Below are positions 9,448 through 21,640 of a DNA stretch of 64,000 nucleotides, in pieces. The notes under the pieces are model-generated. The model did no database searches and was not told the DNA's origin. It saw only the letters and a program-made list of their open reading frames with translations. The position numbers and the translations under genes are program-made. Source of the stretch: Paenibacillus sp. OVF10 (lineage in GTDB: Bacteria > Bacillota > Bacilli > Paenibacillales > Paenibacillaceae); contig CP094668.1 in the NCBI GenBank assembly GCA_022836915.1, positions 4,464,001 through 4,528,000 on the forward strand. Direction: 5' to 3'. Every line of letters starts with the position of its first letter. The first letter of the stretch is position 1.

Positions 9448-12400
9448 ATGACAATGATTTCGAAGAAGTGGAAGCCGCTCATGATCGCGCTGCTCCTGGC
9501 ATTTTCAAGTCTGCCGCTGCAGGTTAGCGCTTTGCCTGCGGCCGCGACGGCTGCGGTAAAGACCGGTATCTCCAATGCCAGCCTGTCGGCCAAAGTTGGC
9601 GACTTAGGTCAGATTGAGGAGCTTTATATCAACAACAATCCTACCAATAAACAGGGAAGCCAATCAATTTCGTCCTGCCTAATACTACATCGCCGCAGAA
9701 TGGTACTCAGCACCAATGGATGGGGGAATGATCTTCTCTTACCGTACGGGTGCCAATGGACAATTCCCTGATAACAGGGACGGCTTTGTAGAAGTTGATA
9801 CCAATAAAACATTGGCTGCCGGGGGATCTACACAATATTCGACCATTAATCCGGATAACCCCTATATGAACAAGACCGCATCAGCAGACGGCAAGAAGGT
9901 AGAAGTCAACTTTATTGGACAGAACCTAAATTCTACAGACCAGCGGGTAATGAAGGGCTTCGATGTGAAATCCGTTTTTGATATGGAGACCGATGATGGT
10001 TCAATGCTTTGGGAAATTACGGTGAAGAACAAAAGCAATCAGTATATCGAATTCGGGGATATCGGCTTGCCGATGCCTTGGAACAACAAATACCAGACCT
10101 TATCCGATACCTATGATGACCGTGTGACGGTGCATAATTTCGCAGGTGCTGACAGTGGGTATTCTTATGCCATCCGCACCAGTGGTGAGGGGAACTTCAT
10201 GCTCTTCACTCCGGTGCCGGAGAGCGGCGCTCGAATCGAGTATGTGGATTATTGGATGCATGAAGCAGGAGAGCGGCGTGCTGCAGACACCTTTAAGAAC
10301 TGGACAGGAGATAGTGGCGGCTGGTATCCGGGGCTGAACGTGCTCTATATTCACTCCAAAGAAATCCAAAAAACGGGACGCGGATACTTCACTGATGCTT
10401 CCAGCCTCGTCCTAGGACCGGATGAGTCCAAGACATATAAGTTCAAATTCTCAGCAGTCCGTGGAGGAGACAACACGCCGCAGGAAAGTGCCCAAAGCCC
10501 AAATAACAGTTCGACCTCGATGGAAGACCGTGAAGCCAATCTGCGGTCCATCCTATATAAATCAGGCATGATTGATGCAGTAGCGGTGCCGGGCTTCCAG
10601 ACAGCGATCAATATGCCTGTCAAGCTAGACCTGCACTATGACGACAGTATCGTTGATGTACAAACCATCGATATTCAAAATGTGGCAGAGAATGATCCGT
10701 TTGACGAAGCGCATATTCCGGTTATCAAGCCTGGGAAGAGCAGAAAGGAAATGGTTGACAACTCGCGGGCTGGACGTGGACTGCCTGGCGGAAACCCTGA
10801 CTACAACGAGTCGGTTGAGTTTGTGGAGACCAAGATCGTAAATGGTGAACAGCATCACATCTATTCGCTTCAGTTTGATTCGATCGGCAATAACAGCGTG
10901 CGTATCGAATATAAGCTGAAGGACGGCAACGAATGGGTGGATAAATTCACTCAATTTGAATTCAATGTTCTAGCCGAGCTGGATGCAATCTCGGATGCCC
11001 ATTCCGAATTCATGGTCCAGCAAACACAGGATAAGGATCCGGAAAGTCCCACCTACGGGAACTATTTCGACTGGTATCTTTCAAGCGGCATGGATCTCAA
11101 TACAAGCCATTGGGGAGATGACTGGAGCCATGACAACATCAACTTCATGACGATGAAGAACTATCTGGCTCCAAGTCCCGATGAAATTCGCTCTATCGAG
11201 ACATACCTGATCGACTTCATGTGGGAACGATACATGAAGAATACGCAGGATAGCTACATCGTTGCGAACTGGCTGAAAGATTCTGGAGCGTACACTGACA
11301 AAGATAAACCTTATACACGTACGTTCTCCGAAATCATGGAAGCTACCGGATTTTTCAACATGTACCGGATTCAGAAGGCTTATCCTAATCTGATCGAGTA
11401 CCGGGAATCGCCTCAGTTTTATCTGGAGAAAGCTTATAACATCTACTATAAGCGTGTTTCCACCGGGGCCATCGGATTCTATGGCGAGCAGCAAATCCCG
11501 CATATGATTGAAGCACTGAAGGAAGAGGGATGCAGACCGAGTCAGCCAATCTGCAGAAAAAGTTCGCCCTCGACAAGGGACGGAATATGACTAGAGCCAC
11601 TTATCCTTACGGGTCGGAATTTGAATATGACAATACTGGCGAAGAAGGGGCTTATGCAGCAGCGAAAGCACTGCGCACGTACTATCCAGCAGACGCACAT
11701 ACAGGTGCAGCTGAGAAAAGTATGGAAATGGCCGATTGGAAAACACGTGCCATGCGCGGTATTCAGCCTACCTGGTTCCATTATTCCGTGCCCGTTTTCC
11801 GCGGCGGTGAAGGCTGGTGGAATTTCCAATATACTGCGTCTTTGGCAGGATACATTATGGATGACTGGTTAAGGTATGAGAATGATGGCAGATCGGTGGA
11901 GCAGAAGGCCATTGCACAGCAGCGAAATTATGCCGCGAAGATTTCGAACTTCAATGCCGTCAATATGGGACAGATTTCGGCTAATTCAGTTGGCAGTACC
12001 TCTTGGAGATATTCGATGTATAAGGGAGGCACAGGTACGAAGGACGTATACGATGGCGGCTCTCGCGTCATGAGTAACGGCTGGAATGATTTTTCGGGCG
12101 AATCGGAAGAAGGCCTCTATGGTTCCCTTCTCAGCATCAGCTCTGATATTGTTACAGATCCGATATTCGGGTTGTTCGGTTATGGAGCGCTGGTGAGTGA
12201 CGAAGGAGACAGCTACAACATTACGCCGAAAGACGGTTTCGGCAAACGGATCAATCTGATCGATGAGAAAATCTATTTGGAGCTGGAAAGTGATAAAGTA
12301 GAAAGCGCTCAAATTCAAAAAGATGGTAAGGGTTTTACACTTCAGCTCCTGAATCCATCAGGAAAAGAGCATACTTCACGGATTTTGTTTGATGGAGTGG

Positions 12401-15400
12401 GGATCGAGAATGGCTACTATACCATGAAGCTGAATGGTGCAGCTGCCGGACAGTTCTATGTTCAGAACAATGAAGGCGTTGCCATGTTTCAGATGGGTAG
12501 CGTGCAGCGTGCTGAATTGATCATTGAAAAGTCAGCCGGCGGCGAAAATGAAGCTCCGAAAATTACTGTAGAGCTGGCGACACAACATTCACAGGCGTTG
12601 ATTCCATTTATGCTGAATGGGATTGTAACCGATGATGGCGCGCCGAAAGGGACTCTGTCTTATCAATGGGAAGTGGTCAGTGCCCCGGAAGGCGCCAAGC
12701 TAACCTTTACTCATCCAAAAGCAAGTATTACACAGGCTACGGGTACCAAAGCAGGCTCATATACAGTTAAGCTTAGCGCAAGTGATGGACAACTGACTGG
12801 CTCCGGCCAGGTAATCTTCGAACTGGCTTCACCGCCGGATAAACAGCCTCCAGCAATTGGCCAAGTAACAGCGGTTCAGGATGTTGCCAATAACAGTATC
12901 GTAGTATTGTCCGGGGAGGCCATTCCTGACCCTGTGCATAGCGAGGCAGAAGAACCCCAGTTGAAGTACACTTGGGCCGTCAAGCAAAAGCCTGAAGGTT
13001 CAGCGGACATTTCATTTGTGGATGGTGACAAAGCAGCAGCCTATGCGCGTGTAAGCACGGCAGGCACCTACACGTTTACCTTCAGTGCGGCAGACGGAGA
13101 CAAGAAGGCTAGCAAGGATATAACGATAGAGATTAAGGAAGATACCGTTGACGTTTACCGGGCACTCAGTGTTGTCACCAAAAAGGATATTGAACCAGAA
13201 CTTCCTAGACAAATCTATATTCTGTCAGAGGAAGGGTATCTAGAGCAGGAAATCACTTGGGATACTATAGATCCAAGCAGCTATGCTAGTGTAGGCCAAT
13301 TTGAAGCCAGAGGAAAGGTCAATGGAAGTGCTTTGGAGGTTTGGGCTACCGTACATGTCGTGAATACTGAGCTACAAAATGCGGCGCTGACAGCCAAGGC
13401 TTCCGCTAGCTTCTCTGGTGGCGACGGATATCCGGAAGCGATGAATAACGGCATTGAACCTAAAAGCTCGGCAGATTTCTCGCCGAACCGCGGTGCCCCC
13501 AACAGTGCATGGCATAACTGGGGTAGAGAAGGAGATCCAGCATGGGTGATGTATGAATGGGATCAGCCATTCCTGGCCTCTTCTATGGATGTATATGTCT
13601 TCCAGGACGGCGGCGGGAACTTCCGTCCGAAGGATATGCAGCTAATGCTTCGCGACGAAGATGGGAAATGGTACACCCCACGGGCCATAAAGGGATTGGG
13701 CAATGAACTCAATAAATACAATACAACTACCTTTGAGCCCACCTATATTACAGGTGTTCGTATGGACATGAAGCCTTCCGTTAATGGCAGCGGTATTCTG
13801 GAATGGAAGGTATACGGCTATACCGGAGCGGTAGATAAGTCAGAACTGATCAAGGTTTATAACTATGTAAATACATTAAATGCTTCGAACCTTGCAGATC
13901 CTGGTCTTGCGCCAATCGAAGCAGCGAAGACAGAAGCATCTGCTGTGATCAAGAATATGAATGCCACAGACGAGGAAATTGCCCTAGCGCTCAAGAAGTT
14001 GCTGACGGATTTGCGTCTGCTGAGTCCGAATGACGGCAATATGGCTTTCCTCGCGAATGCTTCTTCCAGCTACACCTCACCTTGGGAGAGTTTGGCGGCA
14101 GTAATCGACGGAAAGAAAGATGGCAACAACATTTCGCATTGGGGAACCTGGGGTCATGAAGGCGCAGAGGAGTGGGTGCAATATGAATGGCCGCAGGGTG
14201 CATCTATCCGGAGTTCGAATCTGGTGCTGTGGTCAGATGGCGGCGGAATCAAGCCGCCTACCCAAATTGTATATTCCTACATCCCGGCGGATAGCGGAAC
14301 TGATGAATGGATAACAGCGGGAACGATTACGGAGGGAATCAAAGTGGTCGAACATACTCCAGCGGAATCCTCCAATCCGTACACGTTTGACTCGGTGCTG
14401 AATGTAAAGGCAGTGCGGGTTACCCTGACTAAACAATCGCGGGCAGGCGATAACGGTGTAGGCCTATGGGAATGGGAAGTTCACCAGGCCATACCCATTC
14501 CTGATCGCGAGGCTCCAGTAACACCGGCAGGTGTGGCACCGTCCATTCCTGATGGAGATGACGGCAAACTGATCGGTGTGACAACAGAAATGGAGTATAA
14601 GAAGGAAGGCGAAGAAGAATATATTGCAATTGCAGGAATTGAGGTCACAGGTCTCACCGCCGGTAAATATTATGTCCGGTATATGAAGACCGGTTCGCTG
14701 AGCGTCAGCCTGGATAAGGAAGTCGTTATTCCGGAAGGGCAGACACAGGAGCAGGCTGCACCCGATGCGAGTGGGTGGGTGATCTCACACGCCAATTCGG
14801 ATACCGGCATAAAAGGCATAATAGAGGGTTTGAATGATACGATGGAATACCGGAAGCTGGGCGAAGAGGACTACACACCTGTTACAGGTTCAAGTATCAA
14901 CGATCTGGAGCCTGGCAGCTATCAGATCCGGTATGCAGCCACAGACAGCCTAAAGGCAAGTCCGCCGGTAACCGTGGACATTCGTAATGAAGCCAAGGCA
15001 GATAGAGAGGCACCAACAGTGGAAGGACTCGTCATTACACCGCCTACAGCGGCAGGCGGGAATGATGGCAGAATTGAAAATGTGACTGTCGATATGGAGT
15101 ACCGAAAGGCGGATCAAGGTGGTTACATGCCGGTTAGTGGATCCAGCATTGAAGGCCTAGAGGTGGGCAGCTATGAGCTCCGGTACGCCGGGACGGATAT
15201 GAGCAATCCAAGTCCTTCTATCCTGATCGTTGTGCCTGACGGAACCAAGCAGGAGCAAAGTCCGCCGTCCAGTGCAGAGGTCAAGGCTGTAAATGTCAGT
15301 GCAGCTGGGGCCAAGGATGGTAAGATCACAGGTGTAAGTCCTGCAATGGAATATCGGCTAGTAGGAATGGACGCTGGCAGCTGGAATGCGATCACAGGCA

Positions 15401-16760
15401 CAGAGGTTGCAGGTCTTGGCAACGGAATCTATGAAGTAAGATATAAAGAGACGGCAACTCATTATGCGAGCCAATCCCTTACTGTCGTTATCAGCAATCC
15501 AGTCATCAATCCGAAGCCTACGGAAACACCCTCGTCAACGGATGCACCTGTGTCAGTCACCACACCTTCACCGGTTCCTGAAAACATCAAAGTCGAAGGG
15601 AATTGGATTAAGATTGTGGCACCAAAGACGGATACCAAAACCGGTAAAGCTAAAGGAGCACCCATCCGTCAGGAAGACCTTAATAAGGCTCTGGAGCATG
15701 TAAAGGCGAATAGCAGTAAAATTAAAACAATCATGGTGGACATTCCGAAAGCAGAGGAGCCCATTCCTATGCGGTTGAGCTTCCTGCAGCTGCACTAACC
15801 GCAGCGCATGCCAACATCAAGATCGAGATTAATACGGAATTTGGAACCGTTGCAGTACCTTCTAATTTGCTGAAGTATGTATCAGGTGCCAAAAATGTGG
15901 AACTGTCACTGAGCCGGCTAGATACTCTAAAGCTTCATTCAGATGTAAAATCAGTGATAGCCAGCAGACCTGTTATTGCATTCGCTGTGAAATTAGATGG
16001 AGAAGAAATGGCAACCTTGAATGCACCGGTTGAAATCAGACTGCCTTATACTCCTGATGTTGAAGAATTGGCCAATTCCAAATACCTTACAGTTTCGTAC
16101 GTGGCTGCAAATAGTACATTTGTTCAGCTACTGAATGGCAAATACGACAGTGCTCTACAAGCCATGGTTTTTCCAGCGGCAAATACAGGTCAATATGCAG
16201 TTGTTTATACGAAGAAGTTCTTCAATGATGTCATCAAGGATTCGTGGTACGCACCAGCGGTTGAAACAATGACTTCCAAAGGATTCATCGACGGGACATC
16301 AGCAACAAGCTTTAGTCCCGAGCAAAAGGTCACAAGAGGTGAGTATCTGGCTTGGTTGGTAAGGACACTGGATCTCAAAGCGGAGTTAAACACCACCTTC
16401 AGTGATATGAAGCGAACAGACCTCTATTATGAGGAAATCGGAATCGCCAAAGCACTCGGGATCGCCATGGGATCAAACGGCAAATTCTATCCGGAAATGG
16501 AAATTGCTAGACAAGATTTGGCTGTGCTGACCATGCGGGCTTTGCGGGCAGTTGGGAAAACCGAGCAGACCCGTACAGCTGAGGATCTCAAGAGATTTAC
16601 AGATGCGGCAAATGTAGCAAAGTACGCAACTGATGACATGGCTGGAATGGTTAGAATGGGTTTCATAAACGGGCGAAGCAATGTCACCCTGAGTCCTGGC
16701 GGAACGACAACCAGAGCAGAAGCTGCTCAAGTTCTGTATAAGATTTTCTCGCAGCTATAA
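9448..16760 (+). CDS. Giant SLH-anchored surface protein with DUF5695 and discoidin domains (four frameshifts as sequenced)
   Basis: About 2,438 residues after repair. Order: signal peptide (ends near LQVSALPAAA); DUF5695-like catalytic-looking region to ~residue 1000; Ig/PKD-like segments (GTLSYQWEVVSAPEG, LKYTWAVKQKPEG); a Big_4-like domain; two F5/8 type C (discoidin) carbohydrate-binding domains (around 13.4-13.8 kb and 14.0-14.5 kb) joined by a FIVAR-like helix; four ~75-residue repeats (MEYKKEG, MEYRKLG, MEYRKAD, MEYRLVG); a Pro/Thr linker; three SLH domains at the end. Start 9448 has AGGAGG. Breaks are at 9660-9661, 9722-9726 (G5), 11527-11529 and ~15768; each is repaired by one added base. 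Likely a cell-wall-bound glycan-degrading or glycan-binding protein. Substrate unknown. Confidence 0.85.
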
Positions 16761-16762
16761 TT

Positions 16763-16815
16763 AAAGAAACCGACCTTGGTCCTGTTTCTGCAGGACCAAG
16801 GTCGGTTTCTTTTTG
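16763..16815 (+). terminator. Strong bidirectional terminator
   Basis: A perfect 22-bp stem, beginning AAAGAAACCGACCTTGG, with loop TTTCTG and a T-rich end, directly after the surface-protein stop codon and before the convergent transporter gene. Confidence 0.92.
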
Positions 16816-16906
16816 GGGATGCTTCAAGCATGATGCCTTGCCAATGTTAATTACCCCATACCTGGAAAAGTTTAAAAATCTACATTATCCCATTGAATCG
16901 GCGTAG

Positions 16907-18112
16907 TTAGGTTGAAATTTGCGGTTCATCTACAGGCTGTCGTCCACTTACCACAAGCATAATTGCAGCAACAATAATAAGTATAAAGCAGAAGATAAAT
17001 GAGTATCGGTAACCCACAATGCTGGCTACTCCACCACCAACAAGACTACCAATCAGCCTGCCGATTGTGGATGAATTCGAATAGAGTGTGGAAGCATATC
17101 CCGGCATACTAGGCAGCAGGTCCTGAATGTAGCTAATTCCAATCGCAGAAATGACGGCGACAAAAACAGCGAGCAAAATTTGTGCTGCAAGCATTTGCCA
17201 CATCTCGTTCGAGATAAGGATAACGAAATAATAAGCTCCTCCAAAAATAGCCCCGCAAAACACCAAGATTCGGTTACTATACTTTGCACTAAGTAGACCG
17301 AGTACAATCATAAAGGGAATTTCCAGCGCAGCACATATACTGCTGACTAAACCGACATGACTTGTCGTTCCCCAAGATTGTTTGTAATAAAGAGAGCCGT
17401 GTTTATACTGCTCATCCAATGAGCCGTATACATGAGTATCATAATGAGAAAAGGAATTAGAATATCCCGGTTTTGAGCCAGTCGGAAACTTTTTATATTC
17501 GCTTCAGCATTACTGCTCTTCATTTCTGTGTTTAATTTGAGAAACAGGAAAACAAGCAGAGCAACGAGTAGGAAAGCTCCGATCGTTCCCCAAAAATCCC
17601 CTTAAATCCAATAGCAGCGAGTAATAAAGTGCCGATTAAAGGACCTGTAATAAAGCCGAGAGAGAAAGCAGAACGCAAGGTAGAATTAGCAAACGCACGC
17701 TCCGTAAAATGACTCTTTATCACTGCTTCTCTAGAAATAGCGAACAACTGGGGCATTCCTGGTGCACCAAGGGCAGTAAACACAGTCATGTAAATGAACA
17801 AAATCGGAAAATCTTGAATAAACAAGTATCCACTAAAGGCCAGAACATTGGAGAGAGTAGAGAAAAGATAAACGCTCTTCCGATTCAAGCCGAGGTCAGA
17901 ACGTCTTCCGATTAGTGTACTGATCCATATTCCTGCAATTAGTGTAACGGCTAGATAAAGACCAAACATACCAATAGATACGCCAAGCTGTTCCGTGAAA
18001 TAAATAGATAAAAAGGGGTACTGAGTGAAATGCCCATTCCCTGTAGTGCCATACACATAAAGAGTAAAGCATACGAAGGAATGGAAAATAAGCTGATGAA
18101 TCGATTGATCAT
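16907..18112 (-). CDS. MFS transporter, SetA-like sugar efflux family (three frameshifts as sequenced)
   Basis: About 402 residues after repair, with twelve predicted helices. The start ATG at 18112 has GAGGAG upstream and gives MINRFISLFSIPSYALLFMC. Signatures include FLSIYFTEQLGVSIGMFGLY and LIGRRSDLGLNRKSVYL, the cytoplasmic loop typical of the sugar efflux family. Breaks: A5 at 18010-18014, C4 at 17588-17591 and C4 at 17370-17373 (plus-strand bases); one base added at each gives a continuous protein through VALLVFLFLKLNTEMKSS and TAHWMSSINTALFITNNLG. Role: export of sugars or their analogues, by family; substrate unknown. Confidence 0.85.
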
Positions 18113-18424
18113 AGTGTAAAATTACTCCTCAGAATTTGTTGTTGTGTAATCACCATACATGACCTTGCTTTATCTCGTCTAATTGCATTTTACTGGTGAA
18201 TGCTTCACATCCACTTTGGGAAGCTAATAAACGCTCACATTCATGGCTGAATAGAATCAATCGTACATCTTTATTATGTACTAGATGACAACACAAACAA
18301 TATAACATTCGTGCCAAATGCTTGCCTAAACCTACCATAGACTCGTGTGAGTATACAGTAAATCTTTTCACCGCCTGCGCGAGGTTGCTGAACTAGGTGG
18401 TGTTCAATATAACCTACTGTAAAG

Positions 18425-18455
18425 ATTAAGCTAACGGGCAGGATAGTTTAAAGGA
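18425..18455 (+). repeat. TTAAGCTAAC hairpin family, solitary copy
   Basis: Carries TAAGCTAACGGGCAGGATAG. Plus orientation, with an imperfect right arm. Confidence 0.6.
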
Positions 18456-18700
18456 GCCGAACGCTGTTTTCTTAAAGTGAAAATGCCACCAAAAAAATTA
18501 ATTCGTAGAATGGTTGCGATCCAGAGGAGAAGAAGTAATATGTGTGACAAGACAACGCAAAAAAGATCACTTCATTAAAGTAATCTTATTTAGCACATAA
18601 GAATTATGAGATGGGCGGGAATGGTACATTTTTTCGGGGAAAGATCTTTATTATGTGTATAGGAAAGAATAAGCGGTGCTTATACAATAACATTAGAGAT

Positions 18701-18714
18701 TGTAAACGCTTGCT
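18701..18714. promoter_or_regulatory. cre-like site (TGTAAACGCTTGCT)
   Basis: Matches the CcpA cre consensus at 12 of 14 positions. It lies about 240 bases upstream of the second GH43 gene, so carbon catabolite control of that gene is plausible. Confidence 0.5.
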
Positions 18715-18951
18715 TCGAATTCTGAGGATGCAATCAAAGAATTACCGTAAATCGCTGGATACTTGAGCGCTATTCCTGGACCGCAGGCATGCCTACATGC
18801 TGGACGATGAAGCGCCTCCCTTGTTCGCTTGCCTCAGCCAGCTGCTTCACCGGCGTCTACCTGGGGCTGCGCCGCCTTGGGCAACGGTACAGAGAACACC
18901 AGCCCTAAATTATGAAGGATTCTATTATTCCAATACCAAAGGAGATGCCTT

Positions 18952-19947
18952 ATGAATCAACAACAACTACCCAAGCCCCACCAGCCGCTCGTAACCCACA
19001 TCTTCACTGCGGACCCGTCCGCCCATGTCTACGAGGGCAAAATCTACATCTATCCTTCCCATGACCTCGATCATGACGAGCCGAGCAACGATAACGGCGA
19101 CCAGTATAAAATGGAAGACTATCATGTCCTCTCGATGAACAACTTCGATTCCCCGGTGGTCGATCACGGCGAAGCGTTGCATCTGAGAGATATTCCGTGG
19201 GCCTCGAAGCAGCTCTGGGCACCGGATGCCGCTTATAAGGACAATACCTATTACCTGTTCTTCCCGGCACGGGATCATGACGGCATCTTCCGTCTGGGTG
19301 TGGCAACATCAGAGTCTCCGGCAGGCCCGTTCACGCCGCAACCAAATTATATGGAAGGCAGCTTCAGTATCGATCCGGCCGTACTGGTGGATGACGACAA
19401 TCAGTCATACATCTATTTTGGCGGACTCTGGGGCGGCCAGCTGGAGAAATGGCAGACCGGCAGCTTCGTGCCAGATGCAGAAGGACCGGCTCCTGACCAG
19501 CCAGCGCTTGGACCGCAAGTTGCACTGCTTAGTGACGATATGCTGTCCTTCCAGGGCAAGCCTGCCGAGATATCGATTGTCGATGAAAACGGGAATCCGA
19601 TTCTGGCCGGGGATGAGGAACGGAGATATTTTGAAGGCCCATGGATGCATAAATATAACGGCTATTACTACCTGTCCTACTCTACAGGAACCACGCATAA
19701 GCTCGTATATGCGATCGGCAAGAACCCGATGGGACCATTCACGTTCAAGGGCGAGATTCTCTCTCCGGTTATCGGCTGGACAACCCACCACTCCATTGTG
19801 CAAGTTGAAGACAAGTGGTATCTGTTCTATCACGACAGCTCCCTGTCGGAAGGTGTCAACCACAAGCGTTGCGTTAAATATTCCGAGCTGAAATACAACG
19901 AAGACGGAACGATCCAGAAGATCAATCCTTATCCGGATGCTGAGTAA
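18952..19947 (+). CDS. Glycoside hydrolase family 43 protein
   Basis: An intact 331-residue GH43 enzyme with no signal peptide. Catalytic features: Asp in FTADPSAHVYEGKIYIYPSH (residue ~18), Asp in GSFSIDPAVLVDDD, and Glu in RRYFEGPWMHKYNGYYYLS; the triplet WAPDAAYKDNTYYLFFPA is also characteristic. Closest in look to xylosidase/arabinofuranosidase subfamilies acting on xylan or arabinoxylan fragments. AAAGGAG precedes the ATG. Base composition is higher in GC than the surrounding intergenic DNA. It stands alone between long non-coding stretches, with a terminator at ~20,000. Confidence 0.92.
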   Translation: MNQQQLPKPHQPLVTHIFTADPSAHVYEGKIYIYPSHDLDHDEPSNDNGDQYKMEDYHVLSMNNFDSPVVDHGEALHLRDIPWASKQLWAPDAAYKDNTYYLFFPARDHDGIFRLGVATSESPAGPFTPQPNYMEGSFSIDPAVLVDDDNQSYIYFGGLWGGQLEKWQTGSFVPDAEGPAPDQPALGPQVALLSDDMLSFQGKPAEISIVDENGNPILAGDEERRYFEGPWMHKYNGYYYLSYSTGTTHKLVYAIGKNPMGPFTFKGEILSPVIGWTTHHSIVQVEDKWYLFYHDSSLSEGVNHKRCVKYSELKYNEDGTIQKINPYPDAE

Positions 19948-19997
19948 GCTGGCAGGTTAGCGTAAACAGATAAAATTACAAGATAAGGCATAACATG

Positions 19998-20025
19998 AGG
20001 CAGCTCCTGACGGGGCTGCTTTTTT
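19998..20025 (+). terminator. Terminator after GH43
   Basis: Stem GCAGCTCC / GGGGCTGC with loop TGAC, followed by T6. The ~350 bases from here to the next gene hold nothing else I recognise apart from a promoter candidate. Confidence 0.8.
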
Positions 20026-20294
20026 GATAGGAGGATCAGTTGTGTCACTCAAACTTGGAGAAAATCTCTGCTGAACAAAGAATATTTTTACTGTGACACT
20101 ATGTGTAGAACAGTAGAAAATGATTCTTTCTATTGAGGACATTACCATTAATCATAAGAGATCACTTAGAATATTTTGCAGACCAAATCGTTAGTCATCA
20201 AATCTTTTTTATTGATTGGTTGAGAGTTGCAGGAGAAAGGAATGTAGAAGTTTCCAATTTACAATGAACGATTCTATTTAATTCTTGGGTACGA

Positions 20295-20323
20295 TTGACA
20301 ATAGTAGATTGCATATGTAGCAT
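20295..20323 (+). promoter_or_regulatory. Promoter candidate TTGACA-17-TAGCAT
   Basis: A consensus -35 box at 20295-20300 and a weak -10 at 20318-20323, about 50 bases before the alpha/beta hydrolase start. Confidence 0.45.
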
Positions 20324-20370
20324 TTGAATAGTAACAATTAAACGATCATAACTAAACGGAGGGATTTTCC

Positions 20371-21207
20371 ATGGCTAAAGTAAACGTAGGCGAAGAGAAT
20401 GCACAACCAATTGAACTGTATTTCGAAGATCATGGCGAGGGGAAACCCATCATCCTTATTCATGGCTGGCCTTTGAGTGGAAGATCCTGGGAGAAACAAG
20501 TACCTATCCTGATTGAAGCGGGCTACCGTGTTATCACGTATGATCGTCGTGGTTTTGGTCAGTCTTCCCAACCTTGGGATGGTTATGACTACGATACTTT
20601 TGCATCTGATTTACATAAATTGATTTTGCACCTCGATCTGCGCGATGCTACACTGGTTGGGTTCTCCATGGGAGGCGGCGAAGTAGCTCGCTATATCGGA
20701 ACATATGGAACGGAACGGGTTTCCAAAGCTGTATTTGCAGGCGCTGTTCCTCCTTACCTGTATAAGTCCGAGGACAATCCACAGGGAGGATTGGACGATG
20801 CAACGATTGCTGAATTCCAAAATGGGGTTAAGGGTGATCGTCTAGCCTTCTTGGATGGATTTACAAATAACTTTTTCGCTGCAGGAGATCGTACAGACCT
20901 TGTGAGCGAACCGTTCCGTCTATATAACCGGGATATTGCTGCTCTGGCATCCCCTAAGGGTACCCTGGATTGCATTGCTGCCTTTGCTCTTACCGATTTC
21001 CGTCAGGACCTGGAGAAATTCAATATTCCGACCCTGGTTATTCATGGGGATTCCGATGCCATTGTGCCGCTTGAAGTCAGTGGACAACGTACACATGAAT
21101 CTATCCCTGGCAGCCGGCTTGTTGTTGTAGAAGGTGGACCACATGGCTTTAATGCGACACATCCTGAAGCATTTAATGCAGCGTTGATCGAATTTCTGAA
21201 GAGCTAA
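20371..21207 (+). CDS. Alpha/beta hydrolase, non-haem chloroperoxidase-like
   Basis: 278 residues, complete. The oxyanion segment HGWPLSGRSWEKQ, the nucleophile elbow GFSMGGGEVARY (Ser about residue 99), the acid in VIHGDSDAIVP and the final His in EGGPHGFNATHPEA make a full catalytic triad. The length and the GFSMGG elbow match the cofactor-free haloperoxidase/arylesterase group. Cytoplasmic, no signal peptide. Ribosome site CGGAGGG. A single-gene unit with its own promoter candidate and terminator. Physiological substrate unknown. Confidence 0.93.
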   Translation: MAKVNVGEENAQPIELYFEDHGEGKPIILIHGWPLSGRSWEKQVPILIEAGYRVITYDRRGFGQSSQPWDGYDYDTFASDLHKLILHLDLRDATLVGFSMGGGEVARYIGTYGTERVSKAVFAGAVPPYLYKSEDNPQGGLDDATIAEFQNGVKGDRLAFLDGFTNNFFAAGDRTDLVSEPFRLYNRDIAALASPKGTLDCIAAFALTDFRQDLEKFNIPTLVIHGDSDAIVPLEVSGQRTHESIPGSRLVVVEGGPHGFNATHPEAFNAALIEFLKS

Positions 21208-21247
21208 GCTTGGTTTAAAACTGGTTAGAAAAACATACGAAATAAAA

Positions 21248-21290
21248 AAAGAGCAGGACACCCTTTTGGAGTAGGGGTGTCCTGCTCTTT
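21248..21290 (+). terminator. Bidirectional terminator
   Basis: A perfect 16-bp stem, AAAGAGCAGGACACCC with its complement, flanked by A-run and T-run. The bases just beyond (21296-21390) read on the minus strand as a short open tail ending HDTVEFL, possibly the end of a lost gene. Confidence 0.9.
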
Positions 21291-21640
21291 CAACGATTAC
21301 AGAAATTCGACTGTATCATGTTGTTCCCGGACAATCCGGGTTGTATCAACCATGTTGCGCAAGGAAGCGACCGAGCCTGGAAGCCGTCATGAAAAAAGTA
21401 CACCCGAACCAAAAACCAAACTCAATGAGTTATTATCAACGACTTTCCTTACTGAAACACTGTCTGAAATTAATAGTACTTTGTATACGCCAACTAACCT
21501 GTATATTCTAATGAAGAGGGCTTCGTTCGAAGATAGAAGAAGACCACCTTAACCCTAAGTTTGTAAAAGTAGAAGTCGCAATATGTGGTACTATTTGTTT
21601 GGGCAATGATGGGGAAATTGTAGTCATTAAGGGGGCAGGT

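Larger units (their letters stand above)
18113..18951. other. Gene-poor stretch of ~840 bases
   Basis: I see no convincing gene. It contains a solitary copy of the TTAAGCTAAC hairpin family (18425-18455), a cre-like site (18701-18714) and a GC-richer piece around 18755-18905 that may be a remnant of a coding sequence but that I cannot identify. Confidence 0.5.

Noticed and set aside
18150..18371. Minus-strand frame of 73 residues
   Set aside because: No ribosome site, no recognisable family and odd composition; treated as chance.
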